From positions 149,005-213,004 of the forward strand of contig JAHHHB010000002.1 of NCBI GenBank assembly GCA_019359545.1: a stretch of 64,000 bases of DNA, written 5' to 3'. The position numbers and the translations under genes were made by a program. Below, piece by piece: positions 1 through 9,008 of the stretch (its first letter is position 1; each line of letters begins with the position of its first letter). Source of the stretch: Desmonostoc geniculatum HA4340-LM1 (GTDB lineage Bacteria; Cyanobacteriota; Cyanobacteriia; Cyanobacteriales; Nostocaceae). The notes under the pieces are model-generated. The model saw only the letters and a program-made list of their open reading frames with translations. It ran no database searches and was not told the origin of the DNA.

Positions 1-201
1 TACCATATCCGGCAATAGCATCCCCAACAACTGTTGTCAGACCAAGCAGGGCTATACCTCCGACGATACCAAACGGCCCTCCCAAGGTTGTGAGGGTGGC
101 AGTAATAGCAGCAGAACTACCTGCTGATGTGGCTGCAAGAATCACGAGAAATATGCCAGGAAGACCTAGACCGGCAAGTTTTTTAACGATTTCGTCCATT
201 G
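1..201 (-). CDS. Small glycine/alanine-rich membrane protein, 3' end outside window
   Basis: An open frame of 67 codons runs off the left edge and starts at ATG 201. The start is preceded on the minus strand by an AGG about 10 nt upstream. The peptide begins MDEIVKKLAGLGLPG and continues with a long hydrophobic Gly/Ala/Thr-rich stretch, with probably two membrane segments visible. I recognise no catalytic motif. Similar short Gly-rich membrane proteins occur in cyanobacteria but have no assigned function. The C-terminus is missing, so family and length cannot be judged. Confidence 0.55.
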
Positions 202-383
202 GAATTACCTAAAATCCTTACGTCTTGGTTAAAACATTACTAAAGGTATAAGACTGGAATCTTTGTAAATAAAGAAGCCTATCTTAATACCTAGACTAAG
301 CTAGATAAAAGTCACTTTGATTCAGATTGGGTTAAGATTTTACAATTTTTTTCTCTATTCACTCATGTCTAATAACTCCGTTT

Positions 384-2093
384 TTAATCGAGATGATGGG
401 TAATTTTGCCTTTTACGGCTGAAATAGCAACCGTTCTTGGTGATGCCAAATAATTTTTGCCTGTTGGATCGCCGCTGCGTCCTTTAAAATTACGATTGGT
501 TGCATAAACTCCTGTTTCTTCTTTTGCTAAAACCCCAATTCCAGCATTGATGCAAGCCCCACAACCTGACTTGAGAATCTGTGCCCCTGCTTTTTCAAAA
601 ATGTCGAGATAGCCTAACTCTTGGGCTTGCTCACGAATCTCCATGGTGGCAGGTACAATAAACAAATTGACGCCTTCTGCTAGTTGACGACCGTTCAAAA
701 CTTCGGCTGCTTGAGCCAAATCGTAAAGTTTACCACCTGTACAAGAGCCAATAAAAGCCTTGGTAATCGGAATTTCCTCTAACTGACTAATGCCCACTAC
801 CCGATCGGGTTTCGGAGGACGTGCAACTTGGGGTTCTAAATTACTGAGGTCAAATTGATAAATTTTTTCGTACTGGGCATCAGCATCGGCGATAATTTCT
901 TCAAAGCCCTGGGAGCTATGGTTTTTCACATACTCACGAGTCACCTCATCAGGAACAATCAAGCCGCATATCGCGCCACATTCAACTGCCATATTCGCTA
1001 AAGTCAATCGCTCATCAAAGGGCAGTTGGGCGATAATTGACCCTCTAAATTCCATTACCTTACTGGTAGCGCCAGCACAGCCGATTTGTCCCAAGATAAA
1101 TAATATGATGTCCTTGGCACTAATTTGAGGCGGTAGAGTTCCAGATAACTCAAATACTAAGGTTTGGGGAACACGAATCCACATATCCCCCATCGCATAA
1201 ATATTAGCCATGTCTGTGGTTCCTACCCCTGTGGAAAAGGCTCCCAAGGCTCCGTAGGTGCAGGTATGAGAATCTGTACCAGCAATCAGCATTCCTGGCC
1301 GGACAAATCCTTTTTCTGGTAGTAGAACGTGGCAAATGCCGGCAGCTTCACCTGGGGAAACGACATCAAATAAGTGGCATCCCTGGTCTTGGGCGAATTG
1401 AAGCATCTGTTCGTACATGATATGGGCTTTATTATCAGCACGGATGTCGTTGACTTGGATAAAGTGATCGGCGACTAGAACCACTCGTTGGGAGTCCCAC
1501 AACTTTGCATCTGCCCCATATTGTTTATAAAATATTTTGGCCACAGGACCAGCTACAGCATCGTGGGATAAGGCTAAATCGACCTGGGCAAAAACTACTT
1601 CCCCTGGCTGGACGTAGGAATTACCGGAGGCTTTAGCTAGGAGTTTTTCGACTAAAGTCATGGGTCGTGGAGGGGTGATACTGCGAGGAATGGTGATTTG
1701 CCCCTGACGACGCATTTGATTAAAAGACATTAGTCCGCCTGCAAGTGCGATCGCATCCACCACTGGATTCTGCTGCTTTTGTCCCAAAATTTCGAGGCAA
1801 AGTCCAATATTAATGCTATTGCGATAAAAAATTTCGGCAAACGATCGCGCCTGAATCTTCTCAATTCCAGCAGCTTGCAAGGCAATGGGAGCAACTTCTC
1901 GACTGGAACCGCACCCGAAATTTTCTCCGGCGGCGATCGTGTTGTATTTTAAAAGTTCTCCCTCACCAATAATATGTTCTAAAGCATAGAGTTTTAAATA
2001 TTCGGGATCGTCTGTTGTTGCCCGATTGGCAGGAATAATATCATCAGTATTAATATCATCTCCCAGTTGCAAAACGTTATTTGCGGGACTCAT
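384..2093 (-). CDS. hphCD: Fused isopropylmalate/benzylmalate-type isomerase (LeuD-LeuC order), HphCD-like
   Basis: A 569-aa fusion of the two subunits of a 4Fe-4S dehydratase of the isopropylmalate isomerase family. Residues 1 to about 165 are the small swivel (LeuD) domain, with NTDDIIPA and [10 protein letters not shown]. Residues about 170-569 are the large (LeuC) domain, with [11 protein letters not shown] and the cluster cysteines in GSCTGGK and GCGACINA. Both halves have the short archaeal-type lengths. Bacterial LeuC and LeuD are normally separate, and fungal Leu1 carries the large part first, so this small-first fusion is distinctive. It matches my recollection of HphCD from homophenylalanine biosynthesis in Nostoc punctiforme, which isomerises 2-benzylmalate to 3-benzylmalate. 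ATG 2093 has a strong AGGAG eight bases upstream, inside the end of the dehydrogenase gene, so translation is probably coupled. The substrate is inferred. Confidence 0.82.
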   Translation of the reverse strand: MSPANNVLQLGDDINTDDIIPANRATTDDPEYLKLYALEHIIGEGELLKYNTIAAGENFGCGSSREVAPIALQAAGIEKIQARSFAEIFYRNSINIGLCLEILGQKQQNPVVDAIALAGGLMSFNQMRRQGQITIPRSITPPRPMTLVEKLLAKASGNSYVQPGEVVFAQVDLALSHDAVAGPVAKIFYKQYGADAKLWDSQRVVLVADHFIQVNDIRADNKAHIMYEQMLQFAQDQGCHLFDVVSPGEAAGICHVLLPEKGFVRPGMLIAGTDSHTCTYGALGAFSTGVGTTDMANIYAMGDMWIRVPQTLVFELSGTLPPQISAKDIILFILGQIGCAGATSKVMEFRGSIIAQLPFDERLTLANMAVECGAICGLIVPDEVTREYVKNHSSQGFEEIIADADAQYEKIYQFDLSNLEPQVARPPKPDRVVGISQLEEIPITKAFIGSCTGGKLYDLAQAAEVLNGRQLAEGVNLFIVPATMEIREQAQELGYLDIFEKAGAQILKSGCGACINAGIGVLAKEETGVYATNRNFKGRSGDPTGKNYLASPRTVAISAVKGKITHHLD

Positions 2094-3168
2094 AAATCAC
2101 TCCTAATTCCGAATGTGGCACTACTGAAAGTTCTTCCAGTAAAAGGTCAACTAAGGTTTCAGTGTTGACAAAGATTTCTCCTCCTTGGGGGGACAAATCG
2201 GCTGTCCGATATCCCTTGTCTAAAATTCGTTCTTGCCCTTGAATAATCCGTTGGGCAGCTCGTTCTTCTCCCCATTGCTGAAGCATTAAAATACACGCTC
2301 CCAAAGTTCCCAGGGGATTGGCAATTCCCTTACCTGCAATGTCTGGAGCTGTACCATGAATCGCTTCGTATAAACCAAATCCATCAGCGTTGAGACTAGC
2401 CGATCCTAATAAGCCGATGGAACCAACTAAGGCACCGCCAATATCGCTGAGAATATCTCCAAACAGATTGCCGGCCAAAATTACATCAAACCGCTGGGGA
2501 TTCAAAACCATTTGCATAGCTAAGTTATCCACCAACATTGACTCAACAACAACGCCGTCAAATTCCTTGGCTTCTTCTTGCACTAAACGAGTCCAAGGCA
2601 GATGAGGCAAAGCGTTTTCTTTGTGAGCGACGGTGAGTAATCCTTGGCGCTGTTGGGCTTGCTGTAGAGCCTTACGAGCAACGCGACGAATTTCTTCATC
2701 GTAATAGCGCATGGTATGGTAACCATAGGCTCCTTTGTCATCTGAAGCACGTCCAGATGGGCCAAAATAAATCCCACTCACCAATTCTCGAACGATCAAA
2801 ATATCGAGATTTTGCACTTTTTCTGGTCGCAGACTGGATTTATCCAGCAAACTTTTAACGCTACGAATCGGGCGCAGATTGCAAAAAAAGTCGAAATGTT
2901 TTCGCAGTTCTAATAGTCCGCCTTCGGTAACCGCACCAAATACAATCCCATCGGCTCCATCGCACAATTCAATAGTTGCTTGAGGGCAATAACTACCCAG
3001 TTGTTCAAAGGCGATCGCGCCCAGCCAACCATAGTCTACCTGTAAAGTAAATCCCTCAATTTCAGCTACCTGTTGCAGAATTTTTAAGGAAGCTTGGACA
3101 ACTTCTGGCCCGATTCCTTCCCCAGGAATGGCGACAATTCGATAGGACGCATTACTTAAAAACCCCAT
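2077..3168 (-). CDS. hphB: 3-isopropylmalate dehydrogenase-family enzyme, HphB-like
   Basis: A beta-decarboxylating dehydrogenase of the LeuB/isocitrate dehydrogenase family. It would oxidise and decarboxylate a 3-substituted malate to the one-carbon-longer 2-oxoacid with NAD. Motifs in order: [11 protein letters not shown] near the N-terminus, [12 protein letters not shown] (substrate arginines), [10 protein letters not shown], a conserved Lys/Asn in [20 protein letters not shown], and [18 protein letters not shown]. The frame is open 126 nt further upstream. ATG 3168 is chosen because it gives 363 aa, the usual LeuB length, and has GGA seven bases upstream. ATG 3189 is an alternative. The gene overlaps its neighbours on both sides by 17 nt. 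IHGTAPD replaces the usual PIHGSAPD and LLGSASL replaces LPSASL, which fits a non-leucine substrate but does not prove it. Confidence 0.8.
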   Translation of the reverse strand: MGFLSNASYRIVAIPGEGIGPEVVQASLKILQQVAEIEGFTLQVDYGWLGAIAFEQLGSYCPQATIELCDGADGIVFGAVTEGGLLELRKHFDFFCNLRPIRSVKSLLDKSSLRPEKVQNLDILIVRELVSGIYFGPSGRASDDKGAYGYHTMRYYDEEIRRVARKALQQAQQRQGLLTVAHKENALPHLPWTRLVQEEAKEFDGVVVESMLVDNLAMQMVLNPQRFDVILAGNLFGDILSDIGGALVGSIGLLGSASLNADGFGLYEAIHGTAPDIAGKGIANPLGTLGACILMLQQWGEERAAQRIIQGQERILDKGYRTADLSPQGGEIFVNTETLVDLLLEELSVVPHSELGVIYESRK

Positions 3169-4330
3169 TTTTCCATAATTCCAAGACATCGTTAGCTGTA
3201 AAGTAGCGTTCTTGCTCAGTAGCAAGAGATTTAATCGTTGAGCGCATTTTCTCGTATTGCTCTCTGGGTTGAGGATTTTGCAGTTGCTTTTCAAATAGAT
3301 ATTGGAAGTTACTCACTCCACTCCATTTGCCAAATACAACGTCTATAGCCCCGTGAGGAAAAACTGCATAGCTTTTGGGGTCTGATAATAAACAATTGAC
3401 ATGAGTGCCTGTTTCGTGGCGTTGAGCAGTTCGAGAGTAAGGAGGGGCGGGACGAATCCCCATTTGCTCGATGTAATCAGTCACAGGGGCTAAAGCGTCA
3501 TAGTTAATTCCCTTGACTTCAATTCCGAAGCGGACTCGCAACCCATTCAATACCTGCTCGATGGCAACATTTCCGGCTCGTTCCCCAATTCCGCCAAAGG
3601 TACCCGATACTAAAGTCGCTCCAGCCGCCAGAGATTGGAGGGTATTCTCCAGAGCCATACCCATGTCATTGTGGTAGTGTACTCCCAAAGCAACCCCTGT
3701 AGTGCGTTGGAGCAAGTCGTGAATCCAGATATAGCTCTTTTCTGGATTGAGGACTCCTACCGTATCACAGATCACAAAGTTTTCAATATAAGGACTAAAG
3801 GAACGGATACATTGCACTAAAAAGTCAAAATCGGCTCTTGAGGCATCTTCGGCGGCGAAGTCTACTCTTAGTCCTGCCACTGTGGTGGCATAGCGCAAAT
3901 TTTCGATGATTAAATCAATAGCATTTTGGCGGATTCTATCGATGATGTTTGGTGGGATATTGTGATCAATGGTTTTGCCTTTAAACTCGCTCAACGAACG
4001 GAGTTGAGGGTCTCTTAGAAACAGGAGGCGATCGGAAAGGGCATAGATGAGGATAATGCGATTAATGCCACAGTCCTTTGCTAAATCAATAAACTGCTTG
4101 TTCATTAAGGTAGCTGCAAAAATCCGACTACCCAATCCCTCTGATACTAGTGTTTTAGCGAGTTTAGCTTCTTCGTCACAGACACAGGGCATGATGTCGA
4201 ATGCATCAACTCCCGTTTGGTTAATTAAATGGGCGAGTTTTTGTTTAGTTGGGTAAGAGAAGAAAATCCCAGCTTGTTGTTCTCCATCTCGCAGAGTATC
4301 ATCGTAAATTTTGATCGGCAGAGTTTCCAT
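3152..4330 (-). CDS. hphA: HMGL-family 2-oxoacid + acetyl-CoA condensing enzyme, HphA-like
   Basis: A TIM-barrel member of the isopropylmalate/homocitrate synthase (HMGL-like) family, which condenses acetyl-CoA with a 2-oxoacid. Visible motifs are DDTLRDGEQQAG at the N-terminus (metal Asp and catalytic Arg), HYHNDMGMALEN (metal His-x-His) and GGIGERAGNV. It has 393 aa, against more than 500 for a leucine-pathway LeuA, and the C-terminal allosteric LeuA domain is missing, so leucine feedback is not expected. ATG 4330 is preferred to an in-frame GTG at 4342; neither has a good ribosome site. It lies between the patatin gene and the dehydrogenase. Next to a fused HphCD-type isomerase, 2-benzylmalate synthase (phenylpyruvate as acceptor) is the best guess. 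Other acceptors such as 4-hydroxyphenylpyruvate or branched 2-oxoacids remain possible. Confidence 0.75.
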   Translation of the reverse strand: METLPIKIYDDTLRDGEQQAGIFFSYPTKQKLAHLINQTGVDAFDIMPCVCDEEAKLAKTLVSEGLGSRIFAATLMNKQFIDLAKDCGINRIILIYALSDRLLFLRDPQLRSLSEFKGKTIDHNIPPNIIDRIRQNAIDLIIENLRYATTVAGLRVDFAAEDASRADFDFLVQCIRSFSPYIENFVICDTVGVLNPEKSYIWIHDLLQRTTGVALGVHYHNDMGMALENTLQSLAAGATLVSGTFGGIGERAGNVAIEQVLNGLRVRFGIEVKGINYDALAPVTDYIEQMGIRPAPPYSRTAQRHETGTHVNCLLSDPKSYAVFPHGAIDVVFGKWSGVSNFQYLFEKQLQNPQPREQYEKMRSTIKSLATEQERYFTANDVLELWKNGVFK

Positions 4331-4366
4331 TTTTTTACACACTCATGAGAAAATAAAAGATGAAAT

Positions 4367-6505
4367 TTAGCTTGATAACAAACTACACAATTCATCAATT
4401 TCTTGATTTCTTTCTTGAATTATTCGAGCGGCTAATCCTTGTAGCTGACGCAGATTTTCTAGCTTGACGTTATCTATTGCTTCCTGTTCGCTGGTGAGGA
4501 AGGTTTGAAAACGATAATAAGATGTTTGAGTACCTTGTTTACTAGCTTCAAATAACCGTTCTAATTGTCCGGCTACTACCTCACTACCACCATCAAGCAC
4601 CATATCTAAAAGTGGTCTTCCCCATTGCAAAAGTCCCCAATTTTTCACTTCCTTGTAAGGGTAGACACTTGTTAGAGAACCAGTACCTAAAGAAACTACT
4701 AAGATATCATCTGTATTGAGAATTTGTTTTTGTTGCTGTCTACTAATTTGCGCCTCAGAAATAGCCAAATTAGCTGGATTGTTAGCAACTAATCCGCCAT
4801 CAACTAAAGTATAGAAGCCGTTAGTATTCTCGGAAGTACCAACCCGATAGGGAGCAAAATAAGTCGGAGTCGCGCTAGTTGCCAGAGCTGCATCTGTGAG
4901 TGTAAAACCTAAACATAATTTGCGAAACTTTCTGGATTCTGTTTGTTGTTTTTCAATTTTATTTGTAAAAAATATCGGTATTCGCTGTTCGATATCGTAG
5001 CTAGTCACGAAAACTTCTTTGAGATTTTTTTCTAGAGGGCTGTCTCCGAAATATTGCCTCAAAATTTCTTCTCTGCCGTCAGAAGAATATTTAGGCTGGA
5101 CAAATATATCTTCTATTGGGCCAAGTATTTTTTCAAAGAATGGCTCATAAAATATCTCAGGTCCATATTCCAGATATATTTGCGCGAGATCCTCAGCACT
5201 GTATTCAGCAACCGGGGGACTATCAGGTGCTAGTGAATCTAATCGGGGTTTGGTTAATCCGAGTGCCAGAATTCCTCCGCTGGAAGTACCAGCAATTAAA
5301 TCGAATAAACTAAAAATCGGCTTTTGTGTCCGCTTTTCGATTTCTGCTAGTACCAATGCTGGGATAATGCCCCGAATACCGCCTCCATCAATAGCGAGTA
5401 TTTTATATTTAGGATTGGGTGTGGTATTCATAGTTTTTTGCGGTTCTTCCTGAGTTAATGTTTGGGGTTGTTCCTGTTGTTGAATATTGGCTGGAACTTC
5501 GCTTTCTCTGGTTTCGGCTTTCGTCTCTTTTGACTGGGAAGTTTGAATGTTTGCAGATTTCTCGGTTTGTTTTTTTGTCCCTTTTTTTCCCTTTGGGTTC
5601 ACAGTCGTCGCCTGAGTCGGGACAACAATTTCTACAACGGGAGGAACTTCAACGGACACTTGTTGCAACTCAATTTCGCCCTGAGTTATTTCAGATGTAA
5701 TCGACTCGCTTTCAGACTCCAGCACCACAGTTTCCGTAGGGTTTCCTTCTTCAGAACTACTTGCTGTCCGATCTTGTGTTTCGCCCTCGTTCGATGATTG
5801 TCTAATTCCAAAGGGAATTTGTGCTAAATCCCAACTGGGATTGCCATGTAAGGTTCCATTATGGGTGTTTCCCGTCTGGTCTTTGACGGTTGTCCCTTCT
5901 CCTTCGTTTAGTGTCCAATAGGCCACTAATCCTGGTTCATTGCCTACTAAAGGCTGATGCCGATGGTTCTGGATTTCCATTGGGGGACAGGGGTAATTCC
6001 AGACACTAATGTTAGCTAATTGACCTGTGAAGTATATGTTGTTGTGTAAAGTGGCACCAAGAGTGAGAGCACTAGTTGTTTTGTTTAAAGAGTCACCTGT
6101 GAAATAGCCAAAATACTCGTGTTCATCAAGATATATTGTTAGTTGACCTTTGTTAAAAACAATAGCAAAGAAGTGCCATTGTCCAACGGTTAATTCTCCA
6201 TCACCAAAGGTTTTGATAACTTTTTCAACTTTCTCATCAATGTATACATCTAGTTTTCCATCCTCACTGATGCCGAATTCAAAATTATCACTGTATCTAT
6301 CTGATGAACGAGCAAAAAAAACATTGCGCGTTCCGTAGGTACTGGCTTTATTTGTGAGTTGATGAGGATTGATCCATCCGGTAATTGTAAAGGCTGAACT
6401 ACCCTCAGCAAAAACACCACCAATATCATTCCTACCAAAGCTGATGTAATCATCTTGACCATCAAATGTCAGAACTGATTGGGTATATACGTTGTTTATT
6501 ACCAC
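4367..6505 (-). CDS. LamG/concanavalin-like lectin + patatin phospholipase fusion
   Basis: A 712-aa two-module protein. Residues about 10-225 form a LamG/concanavalin A-like jelly roll (FDGQDDYISFG, FTITGWINP, LVAYWTLNEGEGTTVKD). Residues about 230-360 are a low-complexity Glu/Gln/Thr linker. Residues about 368-600 are a patatin-like acyl hydrolase with the oxyanion motif DGGGIRG (about 372), the nucleophile elbow GTSSGG (Ser about 409) and the catalytic Asp in DGGLVANNP (about 568). The Ser/Asp dyad is therefore intact and lipid acyl hydrolase activity is expected. I see no clear signal peptide. It sits in the same transcriptional run as the aminotransferase upstream (47-nt gap) and the HphA-like gene downstream (36 nt), an unexpected position. 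The lectin module may bind glycan or glycolipid; that is inference. Confidence 0.85.
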   Translation of the reverse strand: MVINNVYTQSVLTFDGQDDYISFGRNDIGGVFAEGSSAFTITGWINPHQLTNKASTYGTRNVFFARSSDRYSDNFEFGISEDGKLDVYIDEKVEKVIKTFGDGELTVGQWHFFAIVFNKGQLTIYLDEHEYFGYFTGDSLNKTTSALTLGATLHNNIYFTGQLANISVWNYPCPPMEIQNHRHQPLVGNEPGLVAYWTLNEGEGTTVKDQTGNTHNGTLHGNPSWDLAQIPFGIRQSSNEGETQDRTASSSEEGNPTETVVLESESESITSEITQGEIELQQVSVEVPPVVEIVVPTQATTVNPKGKKGTKKQTEKSANIQTSQSKETKAETRESEVPANIQQQEQPQTLTQEEPQKTMNTTPNPKYKILAIDGGGIRGIIPALVLAEIEKRTQKPIFSLFDLIAGTSSGGILALGLTKPRLDSLAPDSPPVAEYSAEDLAQIYLEYGPEIFYEPFFEKILGPIEDIFVQPKYSSDGREEILRQYFGDSPLEKNLKEVFVTSYDIEQRIPIFFTNKIEKQQTESRKFRKLCLGFTLTDAALATSATPTYFAPYRVGTSENTNGFYTLVDGGLVANNPANLAISEAQISRQQQKQILNTDDILVVSLGTGSLTSVYPYKEVKNWGLLQWGRPLLDMVLDGGSEVVAGQLERLFEASKQGTQTSYYRFQTFLTSEQEAIDNVKLENLRQLQGLAARIIQERNQEIDELCSLLSS

Positions 6506-6552
6506 ATTTAAATCTCCAAATAAGATAATTCGTAATTCATAAATGATTCTTG

Positions 6553-7839
6553 TTAAATACTAGGAACTACTGCTTCTTGATAAACATTTTGAACAACGTC
6601 AGCTAAACGTTGTATACCAGTTTCGATGTCTCGATCGCTAGCCGTAAGGCTAATACGAAGACATTGATATTGGTGTGACCAATCTTTTGCTAAACCAGGG
6701 AAGAAAAACCTACCCGGTGTCACAATTACACCTAAGAGCTTGAGTTTTTCATATAAATCCCAATCAGCGATCGGTAAATTTTTAAACCACAACCAACCAT
6801 ACATTGCTCCCTCGCACCGATGTAGAAACCAAGGTAAATCTTTGGACATCACTTGGTCGAGTTTGGCTTCGAGGACGGAAAACTTATTTTTGTAAAAGGG
6901 TTTGATGACTTCTTGAGATACTAATTCAAGGGCACCGGAGTTGATAGCGCGAGCGGCGATCGCTTGTCCATAATGAGAGGGGTGGATACATAAATTTGTC
7001 TGGAAAGATTCTAGAACTTCAATGATTTTAGGGTCACCAATAGCAACGCCAATTCGTTCTCCTGGTAAACCTGCTTTGGAAAAACTCATACAATGTACTA
7101 TGTTCTCTCCAAACACGGGCGTCATATCCTGAAAATTTAGCGCTGGAAAGGGTGGCCCATAGGCAGAATCTATGAATACTGGGATATTATATGGTCTAGC
7201 AAGAGCCACAATTTTTTTGATTTCATCGTCAGATAAAATATTACCTGTAGGGTTAGAAGGACGAGAGAAGATAATACAACCTGTGTTTTCTGTAATGACT
7301 AGGTTGCTGAAGTCAGGGTGATATTTGAATCTGTGAGCTTTGCTATCAATATCTAATGTTGGTTGATAGGAAACTAAGGCCTCTGGTGCGAAACTAATTC
7401 CACCATAACCTGTATATTCCGGACTCAGTGGTAAGACAATTTGTTTTAATTCTTTGTTGCTTGTGTAGCCGCCAAAAGCATTAGCAGCATAGAAATACAG
7501 CATTTGACTTCCAGGAGTGATTAAAATGTTGCGTTCACTTAATGAAAGTCCATAGCGACGGTTAAAATATACAGCGATCGCTTGAATTAATGGAACGTAA
7601 CCCTGACTTGAACCATAGCGACAAACTATTTCACCATACTCAGAACTAGCTAAAAGTTCTGCGTTACATTCCCGCCACATCTGCTCAACTTTTGGCAAAA
7701 GCAATGGATTTCCAGCGCTCAAAATAATAAATTCTTGCCGTTGCTTGCTTTGTAGTGTTTCTTGAATGTCTTTCATCATCCCTCTAACACCTGTTATATT
7801 GGACATTTGAACACCAGTTTGAGATAAATGAAGTTTCAT
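6553..7839 (-). CDS. Class I/II PLP aminotransferase, AvtA (valine-pyruvate transaminase)-like
   Basis: A 428-aa fold-type I aminotransferase. The N-terminus (LSQTGVQMSNITGVRGMMKD) resembles AvtA, the alanine-valine transaminase. Visible are the cofactor-binding Asn in RPSNPTGN, the Asp/Tyr in IDSAYGPP, the Schiff-base Lys in SFSKAGLPGERIG, and a C-terminal Arg in LRISLTA. It is the first gene of the five-gene minus-strand run and would fit as the last step of a chain-elongation pathway, converting the lengthened 2-oxoacid to an amino acid, with alanine or valine as possible donor. The real substrate cannot be read from sequence. ATG 7839 aligns with the normal AvtA start. The 900-bp spacer upstream should hold the operon promoter. 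Confidence 0.85.
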   Translation of the reverse strand: MKLHLSQTGVQMSNITGVRGMMKDIQETLQSKQRQEFIILSAGNPLLLPKVEQMWRECNAELLASSEYGEIVCRYGSSQGYVPLIQAIAVYFNRRYGLSLSERNILITPGSQMLYFYAANAFGGYTSNKELKQIVLPLSPEYTGYGGISFAPEALVSYQPTLDIDSKAHRFKYHPDFSNLVITENTGCIIFSRPSNPTGNILSDDEIKKIVALARPYNIPVFIDSAYGPPFPALNFQDMTPVFGENIVHCMSFSKAGLPGERIGVAIGDPKIIEVLESFQTNLCIHPSHYGQAIAARAINSGALELVSQEVIKPFYKNKFSVLEAKLDQVMSKDLPWFLHRCEGAMYGWLWFKNLPIADWDLYEKLKLLGVIVTPGRFFFPGLAKDWSHQYQCLRISLTASDRDIETGIQRLADVVQNVYQEAVVPSI

Positions 7840-8739
7840 AAGCTGTTAGAGAATGTTGGGAAAAATATTAATAGTAAACAACTAAAATAATATTGAAAAG
7901 TTTGGAATACTTAAGCAAGTCACTGGAACTATTTTTTCTGTTTTTTGTTTACTAGAAATAAAATACCCGTCAGTTTATATTTAAATTGAACAACTATAGA
8001 ACAGCTTCTTTGATACCGCGATCGTTAATTTTATAACCAAACCACCTAGAATACTTTAATATAATAACTGTTACTTCTTCAAACATAGATTTATTGGATT
8101 AAAAGATTAATTCTTTTAATTAAATTAGCTTATTTTATTAACTGAGACTGTTAGCGCAAGCTTTCAAATAATCTCAGTTTTATCCAGAAAATGCAATAGT
8201 AGGTCAGATAAAGAATAAGTAGACACTTAAGCATCTTTACTGTCTTAAGTGATTAATTCAGTGGACAGTTAAGACAGTTAAGACACTTAAGTGATTAATT
8301 CAGTGGACAGTTAAGACAGTTAAGACACTTAAGTGATGAATAAAAATATTTAAAACAATTAATAAATAATAATTGCCAAATGTAAATTTTTTGTTACAAA
8401 AACTGGCTCAGGTTTAGTGAATATATTTAGGTAAGTAGGTCGGTGCAATTAAAGATAACTAGTGAAGGCTGTCATTTGTCCTTTGTCATCCAAGAAGGGA
8501 ACAGGGAACAGTTTTTCCTATTTCCTGTCCCTGGAGGGAGTAAGAGACCCCTACTTCTATTATTTTTTACCCCACCCTAACCCTCCCCTTATAAAGGGGA
8601 GGGAACTGGATTTCTTGTTTCCCCCATTTCCAAGGGGGGATTAAGGGGGGTAATTCGACTTGTGTGTACACCGTAGCCAATGCATCGGGGGGATTAAGGG
8701 GGTGATTTTAATCACAGTTAACCACTTTTCAAACAACCT
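7840..8739. other. Gene-poor spacer upstream of the hph-like operon
   Basis: About 900 bp with no convincing gene. The first 400 bp are AT-rich and are the likely promoter/leader region of the aminotransferase operon. The middle carries a 42-bp tandem duplication (listed separately). The part from about 8560 to 8710 is an interspersed low-complexity element of C-runs and G-runs around CTTATAAAG, including the string TAATTCGACTTGTGTGTACA. The same string recurs near 29486, and the C/G-run block resembles that near 47625-47705. Confidence 0.6.
8247..8334. repeat. 42-bp tandem direct repeat, two copies
   Basis: GATTAATTCAGTGGACAGTT begins at 8251 and again at 8293, giving a period of 42 bp. Each unit contains shorter AGACAGTTAAGACA-type sub-repeats and the palindrome CACTTAAGTG. 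The region is a candidate regulatory or slippage-prone tract about 400 bp upstream of the aminotransferase start. Confidence 0.85.
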
Positions 8740-8958
8740 CTAAGGAATTTGACTGCCGTTTTGCCAGACTTCTACTCTTTCAGGAGTAACTAAACAACAA
8801 AAACTACCATTGTTTGCTTGATATCTATTTTTGCCAAGATTCAAAGCTGATATTTTTATAGGGTGATTTGGGTCTCGTTTCAACTGCCCAATATCAAATA
8901 ACTGGCCATTTTCTTCGCATCCTTTGGCAAATAAAAAACTCGCGATCGCATCCTTCAC
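8740..8958 (-). CDS. Small hypothetical protein
   Basis: An open frame of 72 codons starting at GTG 8958, with an HIP1 octamer just inside the start. The peptide (IKISALNLGKNRYQANNGSF and VWQNGSQIP) is polar with two adjacent cysteines, without signal peptide or membrane segment. It lies downstream of and codirectional with glgA, 50 bp beyond its stop. It has no ATG start and a weak ribosome site. I do not recognise a family. It may be a real small protein or the remnant of a longer one. Confidence 0.4.
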   Translation of the reverse strand: MKDAIASFLFAKGCEENGQLFDIGQLKRDPNHPIKISALNLGKNRYQANNGSFCCLVTPERVEVWQNGSQIP

Positions 8959-9008
8959 ACATTAAATTAATCTGAAAAATGCGATCGCTAGTCACAAAAA
9001 GTATTTAT

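Noticed and set aside
384..4330. Ordinary leucine biosynthesis operon (leuA-leuB-leuCD)
   Set aside because: The synthase lacks the LeuA regulatory domain and the isomerase is a small-first fusion. Both point to a chain-elongation (Hph-type) system, although a leucine role cannot be fully excluded without the rest of the genome.
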